DNA from: Halorubrum sp. DM2
GTDB lineage: Archaea; Halobacteriota; Halobacteria; Halobacteriales; Haloferacaceae
Assembly (NCBI RefSeq): GCF_901686465.1
Contig: NZ_LR594487.1
Location: forward strand, 1,733,650 to 1,797,649
Length of the DNA: 64,000 nucleotides
Reading direction: 5' to 3'
Under the pieces are notes generated by a model, which saw only the letters and a program-made list of their open reading frames with translations, was not told the DNA's origin and did not search any database. How positions within the stretch are numbered: position 1 is the first letter of the stretch; every line of letters starts with the position of its first letter. Made by a program: the position numbers and the translations under genes. Of the stretch, positions 17,339 through 25,525 are shown piece after piece.

Positions 17339-18655
17339 TCAGGGCTCGCGGAGCGCGGCCTCGGCGCCCTGCTCGTCCGGGAACGGCGCGGGGTCGACGG
17401 CTGCGGGGTCGTCGCCGATCCCCGCGTCACCGACCTCCGACAGCTCCGCGTCGGAGAGGAGGGCGTCGTCGAGCCGCGCGACGAGCGAGTCCTCGTCGAC
17501 ATCGGTGCCGATGACGACGAACTCGGTGAGGCGGTCGCCGCGCTCGTCGTCCCAGTCGAGGGCGGGCCGGTTCGAGCGGAGCATGTCGCGCTCGACCGAC
17601 GGGAGGCTCGCGATCCACGGGCCCAGCGCGGTGACGCGGACCGACCGCCCCGCCTGTCCGACCTGCTGGCGCTGCTCGGTGCCCGCGACCCAGAGCGTCC
17701 CCTTCGACCGGACCACGCCCTCGGGCAGGTCGCGGAGGATGGCGGCGATCCGGTCGGGGTGGAACGGACGCCGTCGCCGGTAGGTGAAGGAGGTGACGCC
17801 GTACACCTCGTCGGGGTGGCGGTGTGCGTGGTCGTGGTCGGCGGCGTGATCGTCGTGGTCGGCGGCGTGATCGTCGTGGGCCGCTTCGTCGGCGTCGTCT
17901 CCGCCTTCCTCGGCGTCCGCCAACGCGCGCTTCCAGCCGGGGAGGTCGCCGAGCGCTCGCTCGTCGAACAGTCCCACGTCGAGGAGCCGGTCCGGGTCGA
18001 CCGCGGAGAACTCCGTGACGACCGTCTCCGCGTCGGGCTGGAGCGCGCCCACGAGGTCGACCGCCTCGTCGATTTCCGCGTCGGCACAGAGGTCCGCCTT
18101 GTTGCACACCACGAGGTTCGACACCTCGATCTGTTCGACGAGGAGGTCCGAGAGCGGGCGGTCGGCGTCGCCGTCGCCCGCGGCCGGGTCAACCCGGCGT
18201 TCGGGGGCGTCGTCGCCGCCGAAGGCGTCGAGGAACTGCCGCGTGTCGACCACGGTCACCAGCGCGTCGACGCGGTACCGGGCCGCCGCGCGCGACTCGG
18301 TGGTGAACAGGCGGGCCACGGGGGCCGGCTCCGAGATCCCCGAGGATTCGACGACGAGGTTGTCGAACGAGCGCTCGTTCGCGAGCCGCACCACCGCCGA
18401 CTCCAGATCGTCTTGAAGCTCACAGCAGATACAGCCGTTCGACAGCTCCGTGACGCCCTCGACGTCGACCTCGGACCCCTCGGCGATCAGGTCCGCGTCG
18501 ACGTTGACGTCGCCCATGTCGTTGACGAGGACCGCGATGTCGCGGTCGCCCGCGTTCCCGAGCAGGTGGTTCAGTAGCGTCGTCTTGCCGGCTCCGAGAC
18601 TCCCGGAGAGCACGGTCACCGGGATGCGGTCGTCGGTCTCGTCGGGGTCGTCCAT
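17339..18655 (-). CDS. COG0523 (CobW/ZNG1-like) metallochaperone GTPase
   Basis: A 438-aa G3E GTPase that in relatives inserts or delivers metal, mostly zinc. It shows Walker A GSLGAGKTT (about 17-25), the metal-binding CxCC motif GCICC (about 73-77), the NKAD guanine motif (about 184) and the C-terminal CobW_C domain (about 285-400). A His/Asp-rich linker (about 258-275), encoded by two perfect 21-bp DNA repeats at 17831-17872, should bind metal. Homologues are often induced under zinc limitation, but no zinc-regulator site was recognised. Which metal and client it serves is not decided by sequence. Confidence 0.92.
   Translation of the reverse strand: MDDPDETDDRIPVTVLSGSLGAGKTTLLNHLLGNAGDRDIAVLVNDMGDVNVDADLIAEGSEVDVEGVTELSNGCICCELQDDLESAVVRLANERSFDNLVVESSGISEPAPVARLFTTESRAAARYRVDALVTVVDTRQFLDAFGGDDAPERRVDPAAGDGDADRPLSDLLVEQIEVSNLVVCNKADLCADAEIDEAVDLVGALQPDAETVVTEFSAVDPDRLLDVGLFDERALGDLPGWKRALADAEEGGDDADEAAHDDHAADHDDHAADHDHAHRHPDEVYGVTSFTYRRRRPFHPDRIAAILRDLPEGVVRSKGTLWVAGTEQRQQVGQAGRSVRVTALGPWIASLPSVERDMLRSNRPALDWDDERGDRLTEFVVIGTDVDEDSLVARLDDALLSDAELSEVGDAGIGDDPAAVDPAPFPDEQGAEAALREP
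17831..17872 (-). repeat. 21-bp tandem repeat coding the His-rich metal-binding linker
   Basis: Two identical 21-bp units (17831-17851, 17852-17872) within the COG0523 gene encode HDDHAAD-type heptads. Recent duplication would double the number of metal-binding histidines; copy number could vary between strains. Confidence 0.85.
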
Positions 18656-18772
18656 GTGGGTGAATGGGCGGGAGTCCCCTTCAAGCCCGGCGAGAGCGGA
18701 GCGAGTCGGCGACGGGACGGCGGTCGGGCCCGAGCCGATACGTTGATACGCTGCGGTCGTCGAACTCGCGAC

Positions 18773-18985
18773 ATGGTCGTGTCCGCCGGGTCCGTGGCCT
18801 TAGTCAGCATCACGATGACGGTACTGATGATCGCCGCGATGCTGTACCTCGTCTGGGAAACACTCGACAGCGACATCCACAGTCCGAGTCCGGACGACTC
18901 GGACGCCCCGGAGCTGGACGCCGGCGACGAGTCCGGCGACGCCGAGGAACCGCAGGGCGAACTGACCGAAGGCAGCTCCGCCTGA
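18773..18985 (+). CDS. 70-aa single-pass membrane protein
   Basis: One N-terminal hydrophobic helix (about residues 6-28) followed by an acidic, disordered tail rich in Asp, Glu and Ser. The ATG at 18773 is chosen because the longer frame from 18656 prefixes an Arg-rich stretch covering the promoter region. Function unknown. Confidence 0.6.
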   Translation: MVVSAGSVALVSITMTVLMIAAMLYLVWETLDSDIHSPSPDDSDAPELDAGDESGDAEEPQGELTEGSSA

Positions 18986-19078
18986 TCGGCGCATCGCGCG
19001 GCGACGGCGAGGACGCATCGTCAGATCGGACGGACGACCGCGACAGCTTTTAACACGGGCGGACTGTCACGAGAGATA

Positions 19079-19375
19079 ATGACACTCGCCGATCGCATCA
19101 CGACGTTTCGGGCCACGGTAGAGGAGTGGCTCCGCGGCCTGTACCACGGGATGATCACGCACCCGGCCTACGAGAAGATCGAGAAGGAGGCGGAGGACGT
19201 CGAAGACGAGTTCATGCTCGCGTGTTTCCCGGACGCGTTCGGGATCCCGTCGCCGGTGTCGTACTACACCGCGGAGCTGCTCCCGTACCTCGAAGACGAG
19301 TTCGAGGCGTGGGAGCGGCGGCTGTGGGACCGCGAGAGCCTCATCGAGCGGAAGGGCCAGCAGTACCACTTCTGA
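19079..19375 (+). CDS. Conserved 98-aa protein, operon with ArsA-type ATPase
   Basis: A compact acidic protein (MTLADRITTFRATVEEWLRG...) rich in aromatic residues, ending QQYHF, with no membrane helix or signal. The box GCTTTTAAC is about 28 bp upstream of the ATG. The ArsA/Get3-type ATPase gene follows after 28 bp, so they are probably one transcript; whether the small protein is a client or cofactor of the ATPase is unknown. I do not recognise a named family. Confidence 0.68.
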   Translation: MTLADRITTFRATVEEWLRGLYHGMITHPAYEKIEKEAEDVEDEFMLACFPDAFGIPSPVSYYTAELLPYLEDEFEAWERRLWDRESLIERKGQQYHF

Positions 19376-19403
19376 TGACGGGACGAGGGGAACGCCGCGA
19401 CTG

Positions 19404-20357
19404 ATGGAGCCGTTTGTCTTCTTCGGCGGGAAAGGCGGTGTCGGCAAGACCACGGTCTCGTGTGCGTACGCGTACCGCTGCGCGACAGAGGGGGTACGCA
19501 CGCTCGTCGTCTCGACGGACCCGGCGCACTCGGTTTCGGACGTGTTCGACCAGTCGTTCGGCGACGAGCCGCGGTCGGTGAAGGGCGTCGACGGGCTCGA
19601 CGCGATGGAGATCGACCCCGAAGACGAGATGCAGCGGCACCTCGACGAGATCCGCGAGTCGCTCTCCGAGCAGGTGTCGGCGGCGATGGTCTCGGAGATC
19701 AACCGCCAGCTGGAGATGTCACACGGGACGCCCGGCGCGTACGAGTCCGCGCTGTTCGACGCGTTCGTCGACGTGATGCGCGAGGAGAGCGAGCCGTACG
19801 ACCGGGTCGTCTTCGACACCGCGCCCACGGGATCGACGCTGCGGCTGCTCGGGCTCCCCGAGTTCCTCGGCGACTGGATCGAACGACTGGTGTACAAGCG
19901 GAAGCAGTCGATCGACCTGTTCGAGAAGGCCGCCATCGGCGACATGGAGCCCCGGCGGCTGCTGGAGGGCGACCCGGTCATCGAACGGCTCCAGCGGCGC
20001 AAGGAGTTCTTCGAGTACGCCGGCGAGACGATGCGGACGGAGGCCGCGTTCTTCCTCGTGTTCAACCCCGACCAGCTCTCCGTCAACGAGACGGCGCGGG
20101 CGATCGAGGGGTTCACCGAGCGGGACCTCTCCGTGCGCGGGCTCGTCGCGAACAGGCTCACGCCGACGCCCGACGACGACGAGACGGGCCGCGGGGCGCG
20201 CTACCTCCGGGAGCGGGTTGCGACCGAGCGCGACCGCCTCGAACAGGTCCGCGAGGGGTTCGAGCCGCCGCTCGTCGCCGAGATCGAATCCCGGACCAGC
20301 GAGGTCCGCGGTGACGTCCTCACCGACGTCGCCGACGCGCTCGACGTGGACGTCTGA
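19404..20357 (+). CDS. ArsA/Get3-family ATPase
   Basis: A 317-aa single-domain member of the ArsA/GET3 deviant-P-loop ATPases. The N-terminus FFGGKGGVGKTT carries the signature lysine (K11), followed by switch I DPAHS (about 40-44), DTAPTG (about 137) and FNPDQLS (about 227). Eukaryotic Get3 targets tail-anchored membrane proteins; bacterial ArsA drives arsenite export. No arsenite genes are near, and the ArsA duplication is absent, so a Get3-like targeting or chaperone role is more likely. Archaeal members vary in the zinc-binding CxxC, which is not seen here. Confidence 0.9.
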   Translation: MEPFVFFGGKGGVGKTTVSCAYAYRCATEGVRTLVVSTDPAHSVSDVFDQSFGDEPRSVKGVDGLDAMEIDPEDEMQRHLDEIRESLSEQVSAAMVSEINRQLEMSHGTPGAYESALFDAFVDVMREESEPYDRVVFDTAPTGSTLRLLGLPEFLGDWIERLVYKRKQSIDLFEKAAIGDMEPRRLLEGDPVIERLQRRKEFFEYAGETMRTEAAFFLVFNPDQLSVNETARAIEGFTERDLSVRGLVANRLTPTPDDDETGRGARYLRERVATERDRLEQVREGFEPPLVAEIESRTSEVRGDVLTDVADALDVDV

Positions 20358-20635
20358 GCCGGTCGGGCAGGGTCGCCGACCCCGAGGAGGGAACGAGCAG
20401 AGTCGCCGGCCCCCCGGACGGAACGGCTCGAACTCGGAGCGGAACTCGACGCCGCCCGAGCGCGCGCGAGCCGAATCGACCGGAAATGTGCCGAATTTTA
20501 TCGATTCTCGGGAGTAAGAAACCCAGTACACCCGGGTGCTTCGGCCGATTCGGCGGGTCGATCGCCTCAAGTATCATGAACGAAAGCAACGTTTAAGTCT
20601 AACATAGTGAACCGGTACCACGAGGCAGGGAACCT

Positions 20636-22543
20636 ATGACAAGTGTAATTTGGATCGTCGTCGCCGTTCTCAGTACGTTCACCGTGGGGTACGTGGGATA
20701 CTCGCGGTACCTCTCTCGGTTCGTCGATCTCGACGACGAGCGGGAGACGCCGGCACACAAGTACGAGGACGGACAGGAGTACGTACCGGCGAAGAAGCCG
20801 GTGCTACTGGGGCATCACTTCTCGAGCATCGCGGGCGGCGCGCCGATCGTCGGCCCGATCACGGCCGGGGCCATCTGGGGATGGGTTCCGGCGCTGCTGT
20901 GGGTCGCGATCGGGAACCCGCTGATGGGGGCGGTTCACGACTTCATCTCGCTGTCGGGGTCGATGCGACACGAGGGGAAGTCGATCGGCTTCATCGTCGG
21001 CGAGTACGTCGGCGAGCGCGGCAAGAACATGCTGCTGTGGTTCGCGTTCCTCACCATCATCCTCGTGGTGGCGGTGTTCGCTCTGGTCGTCGGGATCGTG
21101 TTGAACGCGTTCCCGTCGGCGGCGACCGCGAGCCTGATCTACATCGCGCTGGCGTTCGGGTTCGGCGTCTACCTGTACCAGCTCGACGGCCCGTTCCTGC
21201 CGGGGACGGTCCTGTTCGTCGCGGGCGTGTTCGCGGGCGTCTGGGTCGGTATCCAGAACCCGATCGCGCTGTTCCCGGCCGTCGAGGCCGGCACGTATCC
21301 GCAGGGTACGATCGTCCTGTTCGAGTTCCTCGGGAGCGGCGCGTGGCTGCCCGGCGCGGTGGTGAGCACCGACGCCATCCTCCAGCCGAACGTCGCGGCG
21401 TGGGTGCCGGTCATCCTCGTCTACGCGACGCTCGCGAGCGCGCTCCCGGTGTGGGTGCTGCTCCAGCCGCGCGACTACCTCTCGTCGTTCCTGCTGTACT
21501 CCGGCGTCGGCGGGGCGCTGCTGGCGATAATCGTCGGGACGGTCGGGTTCAACCTCGGCATCGATCCGATCACTCCGGTACAGGAGCTCGCGATCGACTC
21601 CTCGATCGGGGCGTACATGGGCTTCTTCGGGAGCGACTTGGCAATCGGAGAACGGGGGATCACGCCGTTGTTCCCGCTGCTCTTCGTCACAATCGCCTGC
21701 GGGACGATCAGCGGGTTCCACTCGCTGGTGTCCTCCGGCACCACGGCGAAACAGCTGAACCAAGAGAGCGACGCGCGCCTCATCGGCTACGGCGGGATGC
21801 TCGGTGAGGGGCTGCTCGCCTCGGTCGCCATCTCGACGCTCGCCATTGCCGGCTCCACGACGGCCGCCGCCGGCGGCGGTATCGGCGGCGCACTGCCGAA
21901 CTTCGCGACGGGAGGCGGTATCATCCTCACCAGCCTCGGTATTCCCGCCCAGTACGGCGCGCCGTTCATGGCGCTCGTGCTCGTGAGCTTCCTGCTCACG
22001 TCGACCGACACCGCCGCGCGGCTCGGTCGGTACATGATGGAGGAGATCGTCGGCACGCAGGGCAGCGGGACGACGACGGGCTTCTCGGCCGACCTTCCCA
22101 GCCTCGCGAAGGGGCGGTACACGAACCCGATCATCCAGTCGCTGATCGCGTACGCGCTGGTCATCTCCGGCGAGTGGGTGACGCTCTGGGCGCTGTTCGG
22201 CGGGGCGAACCAGCTGCTCGCGGCGCTGGCGCTGCTGACCGGCACCGTGTGGCTCGCCAACTGGGACGAGTCCAAGCAGCTGATCTCCACCGGGGTCCCG
22301 ATGACGATCATGGTGACGATCACCGTACTCGGGCTGTCGTGGGTCGCCCTGTGGGACAACCTGTATCAGAAGCTCATACTGGGCAACGTGGCCGGACTCA
22401 GCGGACAGATATCCGCCGTCGTCCAGATGGCACTGGCGTTCGTGCTGATCTACCTCGCGCTGTCGCTGGTGCGTATCGGCTACGGCAACATCACGAGCGT
22501 CCGCGGCGGGAGCGAGCCCGCAGTCGAACCGAGCGACGACTGA
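20636..22543 (+). CDS. cstA: Carbon-starvation protein A family transporter
   Basis: A 635-aa polytopic membrane protein of the CstA family, whose bacterial members import pyruvate or peptides during carbon limitation. Signature segments are GPITAGAIWGW (about 70-80), HDFISLSGSMRHEGKS (about 102-117) and STDTAARLGRYMMEE (about 457-471). There are about 16 hydrophobic helices. The upstream region (20358-20635, 278 bp) is AT-richer and carries the box GTTTAAGT at 20591-20598, about 40 bp before the ATG, implying a short leader with a weak GGCAGGG purine run. A T6 stretch at 22566 may end transcription. Confidence 0.93.
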   Translation: MTSVIWIVVAVLSTFTVGYVGYSRYLSRFVDLDDERETPAHKYEDGQEYVPAKKPVLLGHHFSSIAGGAPIVGPITAGAIWGWVPALLWVAIGNPLMGAVHDFISLSGSMRHEGKSIGFIVGEYVGERGKNMLLWFAFLTIILVVAVFALVVGIVLNAFPSAATASLIYIALAFGFGVYLYQLDGPFLPGTVLFVAGVFAGVWVGIQNPIALFPAVEAGTYPQGTIVLFEFLGSGAWLPGAVVSTDAILQPNVAAWVPVILVYATLASALPVWVLLQPRDYLSSFLLYSGVGGALLAIIVGTVGFNLGIDPITPVQELAIDSSIGAYMGFFGSDLAIGERGITPLFPLLFVTIACGTISGFHSLVSSGTTAKQLNQESDARLIGYGGMLGEGLLASVAISTLAIAGSTTAAAGGGIGGALPNFATGGGIILTSLGIPAQYGAPFMALVLVSFLLTSTDTAARLGRYMMEEIVGTQGSGTTTGFSADLPSLAKGRYTNPIIQSLIAYALVISGEWVTLWALFGGANQLLAALALLTGTVWLANWDESKQLISTGVPMTIMVTITVLGLSWVALWDNLYQKLILGNVAGLSGQISAVVQMALAFVLIYLALSLVRIGYGNITSVRGGSEPAVEPSDD

Positions 22544-22585
22544 CGACCGCGGCCGCGGCGTCGCCGTTTTTTAAGCCGGTGTAGC

Positions 22586-23272
22586 TCATCGCCAGAACCG
22601 CTTCGCGAACCGCGAGAAGAGTCCCTCGTCCGGCTCGTCGACCGCCTCCCACAGTCGGAACGCCGCGGCGGTGTCGGCGCTCTCGCTTGCCGCGAGCGAC
22701 TCGCGGTCGGGCGCGACGACGACCAGGTTCACCTCGTAGTGGCCGTAGTAGCCGAACTTCAGGAGGGTGCGGTCGTGGAACCCCTCGACGAAGTCGGCGA
22801 CGTCGTCCGGGACCCGATCCGCGACGAGCACGACGGTGACGTCGGTGCCGTAGTGTTCCTCGTGCCCGTCGACGCGGTCGTCGGCGACGCCGTGGGCGAA
22901 CTCGACGAGTCGTTCCACGTCGGCGACGGACGGCGTCGAGACGCGGCGCGCGAACACGAACTCCATCATGTCGTGGTCCGCGTAGCTCAGGGCGGGGTGG
23001 AGGAACTGCTTCTGGTTGCGGACGCGCATCTCCGCGTACAGCTCGAAGCGCTCGCCGTCGACGACCACGTCGCGGTCGAGGTCGTAGCTGTACATGAGCC
23101 GGTCCGAGACCCGGTCGAAGTACTCGTCGTCGTAGTCCGGCACCGACTCGCGGATCTCCGCCGGCAGCTCCTCGGGGTCGCGGCGGGGGCTCTCGCCCGG
23201 CTCAGGGGCCCCGTCCGTTCCGGACTCCCCGCCCGAGCCGGGGCGTTCGTCCGACGCCGCGCGGTCACTCAT
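22586..23272 (-). CDS. Haloarchaeal conserved protein, operon with cupin
   Basis: A 228-aa soluble acidic protein. After a disordered N-terminus (about 1-35) it has an alternating strand/helix pattern (VTVVLVADRVPDDVADFVEGF, YEVNLVVVAPDR) and a C-terminal amphipathic FSRFAKRFWR. No catalytic motif or known family is recognised. Its ATG overlaps the end of the upstream cupin gene by 8 bp (ATGAGTGA), so the two are translationally coupled. Confidence 0.7.
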   Translation of the reverse strand: MSDRAASDERPGSGGESGTDGAPEPGESPRRDPEELPAEIRESVPDYDDEYFDRVSDRLMYSYDLDRDVVVDGERFELYAEMRVRNQKQFLHPALSYADHDMMEFVFARRVSTPSVADVERLVEFAHGVADDRVDGHEEHYGTDVTVVLVADRVPDDVADFVEGFHDRTLLKFGYYGHYEVNLVVVAPDRESLAASESADTAAAFRLWEAVDEPDEGLFSRFAKRFWR

Positions 23273-23645
23273 CGTCGGGGTCGTACGCGACGGCGTCGCC
23301 GGACGCGGGCGGTGCGCCGACGGCTAACACGGTCACCGGCTCGTCCGCGTCCGCGGGGTTGTACGCGCGCTGCGGGCTCTCGGGGTCGACCACGAACAGG
23401 TCGTCGGCCGGCACCTCGTAGGTCCGCTCCGGGGTCTCGACCGCGAGCGTCCCGTCGAGGACGTAGAACGCCTCCTGTTGGGTCTGGTGGTAGTGGTACG
23501 CCAAGGGGAGCTGCTCGCCGGGATCGGCGCGGAACCGGTTGATCGCCGCGGCGTCGAGTCCGCCCGGTTCGGCCAGCTTCCGACACTCGCAGGGGCGGCC
23601 CGACTCCGGTTCGACCGAGTCGACGTCGACGACGCGATATCCCAT
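23265..23645 (-). CDS. Cupin-fold protein
   Basis: A 126-aa single cupin. The metal-site motif YHYHQTQQEAFYVLDG (about residues 49-64) contains the usual HxH...E arrangement, and the second motif PQRAYNP (about 90-96) has lost its usual His. A CECRK pair near residue 20 is not typical. Such one-domain cupins include isomerases, dioxygenases and sugar-binding proteins; the activity here is unknown. The ATG at 23645 removes a poorly supported N-terminal extension. First gene of a two-gene operon. Confidence 0.85.
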   Translation of the reverse strand: MGYRVVDVDSVEPESGRPCECRKLAEPGGLDAAAINRFRADPGEQLPLAYHYHQTQQEAFYVLDGTLAVETPERTYEVPADDLFVVDPESPQRAYNPADADEPVTVLAVGAPPASGDAVAYDPDDE

Positions 23646-23770
23646 GCGAACTGATTCCACGGAGCGAGTAAAAGCGCGTCGGGAAACGGGCCGCGCCGCG
23701 CGGGAATCCCACACGGGGGCGTGGAGCGCAGTTTTAAGTGCGAGAACCGCCTACCGTGGGGTGAGAAGCC

Positions 23771-24034
23771 ATGTCAGGGGACGAGTCACGCACACCGGAG
23801 CCGGTCGACGCCGATATCACGGCGGAGGCGTGCGGCCGCTGTTCGATGTCGACCGTCGTCGGAGCGGTGGCGGACGACCAGTCCTCCGAGGAGCGGGCCG
23901 AGCGCGACCCGTTCGCCGACGAGCGGATCGAGGTCGACGAGTCGTCGCTCCGCCGTATCTCGCCCGCCGGCTACCTCGGCGACCTCAAAGAGCGGATCAA
24001 CGGGCTCGGCCGCCGGATCGCCTACGGGAAGTAA
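23771..24034 (+). CDS. 87-aa haloarchaeal protein with CxxC
   Basis: Contains one CGRC motif (about 21-24), an acidic centre and a basic C-terminus (LKERINGLGRRIAYGK). The box GTTTTAAGTG lies about 35 bp upstream of the ATG. One CxxC could ligate zinc as a dimer. No named function. Confidence 0.65.
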   Translation: MSGDESRTPEPVDADITAEACGRCSMSTVVGAVADDQSSEERAERDPFADERIEVDESSLRRISPAGYLGDLKERINGLGRRIAYGK

Positions 24035-24097
24035 CCGCCTCAGCTCACGTCAGTTCGGAGAGATTTATACGCGTCCGTTCCGTAGCGAGGCCAATCG

Positions 24098-24784
24098 ATG
24101 GAAGAGAGCATCTCCGGATTCAAGATGCGCGGCGACTGGGGCGACGTCGTCGAACACGGCGAGCGGGTCGCTCTCGCGCTCCGAGAGGTCGGCGTCGACG
24201 GCGGGCCTTACTACGAGTTCGACGAGTGGCGACCAAAGACCCACGAGCGTATCGACGAGGACGTCTCGGAGAAGACCGCGGCGCAGGCGTCCGTCGACGA
24301 GGGGAAAGGCGAGCAGGCGGGGAAATCCCCCGGCGACGACCTCCAGACGGCCGGCGAGAAGCTCACGGAGTCCTACGAGCAGGTCGAGGAGAACGACACC
24401 GAGAGCGCCCGCGAGAGCTGGGGCGAGTCGATCGAACACGTCGCCCGCGCGGCGGACTCGGCCAGCCGGAAGGCGCTCAGAAAGGTCGAGGACGCCGTCT
24501 ACCGCAACGTGATGACCCAGATGGCACCGTACTACTTCGACAACGAGCTGGTCAGCGCCAACATTCAGGAGGTCGCCCGCGCGGAGGACGGCGAGACGTT
24601 CGTCTTCGAGGTGAACGTCAACGACGACGAGCTGAAAGACGAGGTGTCGGCCGTGCTCGGCGACTACGAGTCGGAGATAGACCGCTGGCACGTCGACACC
24701 GAGAAGCGGACCGAGGACGTCGCCGCCGCGGAGGGCGTCGAGCCGCCGGCCGAGGAGGGCGGCCCGGACTCGACGACGACGTGA
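24098..24784 (+). CDS. Haloarchaeal conserved protein (DUF5828-like)
   Basis: A 228-aa acidic soluble protein starting MEESISGFKMRGDWGDVVEHG. It has helical, Glu-rich central segments (about 60-140) and a C-terminal strand/helix domain (FVFEVNVNDDELKDEVSAVLG). From memory it matches the family catalogued as DUF5828; that assignment was not checked. A TTTATACG box about 30 bp before the ATG supports the start. No function known. Confidence 0.7.
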   Translation: MEESISGFKMRGDWGDVVEHGERVALALREVGVDGGPYYEFDEWRPKTHERIDEDVSEKTAAQASVDEGKGEQAGKSPGDDLQTAGEKLTESYEQVEENDTESARESWGESIEHVARAADSASRKALRKVEDAVYRNVMTQMAPYYFDNELVSANIQEVARAEDGETFVFEVNVNDDELKDEVSAVLGDYESEIDRWHVDTEKRTEDVAAAEGVEPPAEEGGPDSTTT

Positions 24785-24834
24785 GCGTCGCGGGACATGG
24801 TCGGCTTTAACTCGCCGACCGTCGAATCGAACCT

Positions 24835-25074
24835 ATGAGCGAGGTACTCCGGGTCGAGGCGGGGGAGTTGGCCGTCGACGAACTCATCGACGCGCTCAAC
24901 GACGGACGGCGGATTCTCGTCGATGTCGAGGTCGCCGGGGCCAGCCACGAGGTCGCCCTCCGGTACGACGGGGAGACGTACCACTGCGACACGCCGACAA
25001 ACCTCCACCGACACGCGGACGAGTCGGGGATGCGCGGGTGTATCGACCAGATGGGATACGCCGCCGAGGAGTGA
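24835..25074 (+). CDS. 79-aa conserved haloarchaeal protein
   Basis: A compact two-strand/helix protein (LDVDELIDAL-like start, EVALRYDGETYHCDTP, GMRGCIDQMGYA). Two cysteines and two histidines are present but not in a clear zinc pattern. A GCTTTAACTC box is about 25 bp upstream. It precedes a winged-helix regulator by 55 bp. Function unknown. Confidence 0.65.
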   Translation: MSEVLRVEAGELAVDELIDALNDGRRILVDVEVAGASHEVALRYDGETYHCDTPTNLHRHADESGMRGCIDQMGYAAEE

Positions 25075-25129
25075 GCCGGCCGAGCGACGAAGACCGGCAT
25101 TTAACCTCGCCCCGCGCGAATCGGTCGAC

Positions 25130-25504
25130 ATGAGCGACCCCGAAATCGAGGACCTCGTCGGCGATCGGTCTCCCTCGTTCGAGCACGTCCTCTCTTGCGT
25201 CTTCGGCGTGCGCGACCACGAGAGCCGGGCGTACCTCGCGCTGCTCGACAACCCCGGCAGCACCGTCTCGGAACTCGCCGACGCCCTCGACCGGGACCGG
25301 TCGAACGTGAACCGGTCGCTGTCGACGTTACGGGAGAAGGGGCTCGTCGAGCGCCGTCGCCGCCTGCTCGACTCCGGCGGGTACGTCTACCAGTACACCG
25401 CGATTCCGGTTCCCGAGGCCAAACGGCGACTCCACGACGCCCTCGACGAGTGGGTCGGAGACGTCCACGACGCCATCGACGCGTTCGACCCCGACGAGCG
25501 CTGA
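25130..25504 (+). CDS. TrmB/MarR-like winged-helix transcription regulator
   Basis: A 124-aa regulator. Residues about 30-85 form a winged helix: helix-turn-helix SVSELADALDRDRSNVNRSLSTLREKG and wing (VERRRRLLDSGGYVYQYTAI). A C-terminal helix (about 95-118) may dimerise. The frame is open upstream to 24923, but the ATG at 25130 is preferred because CATTTAACC lies 25-33 bp before it. Its targets are unknown; the 79-aa protein gene upstream is a possible partner. Confidence 0.82.
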   Translation: MSDPEIEDLVGDRSPSFEHVLSCVFGVRDHESRAYLALLDNPGSTVSELADALDRDRSNVNRSLSTLREKGLVERRRRLLDSGGYVYQYTAIPVPEAKRRLHDALDEWVGDVHDAIDAFDPDER

Positions 25505-25525
25505 ATCGGGGGCCGGCGCGGACGC

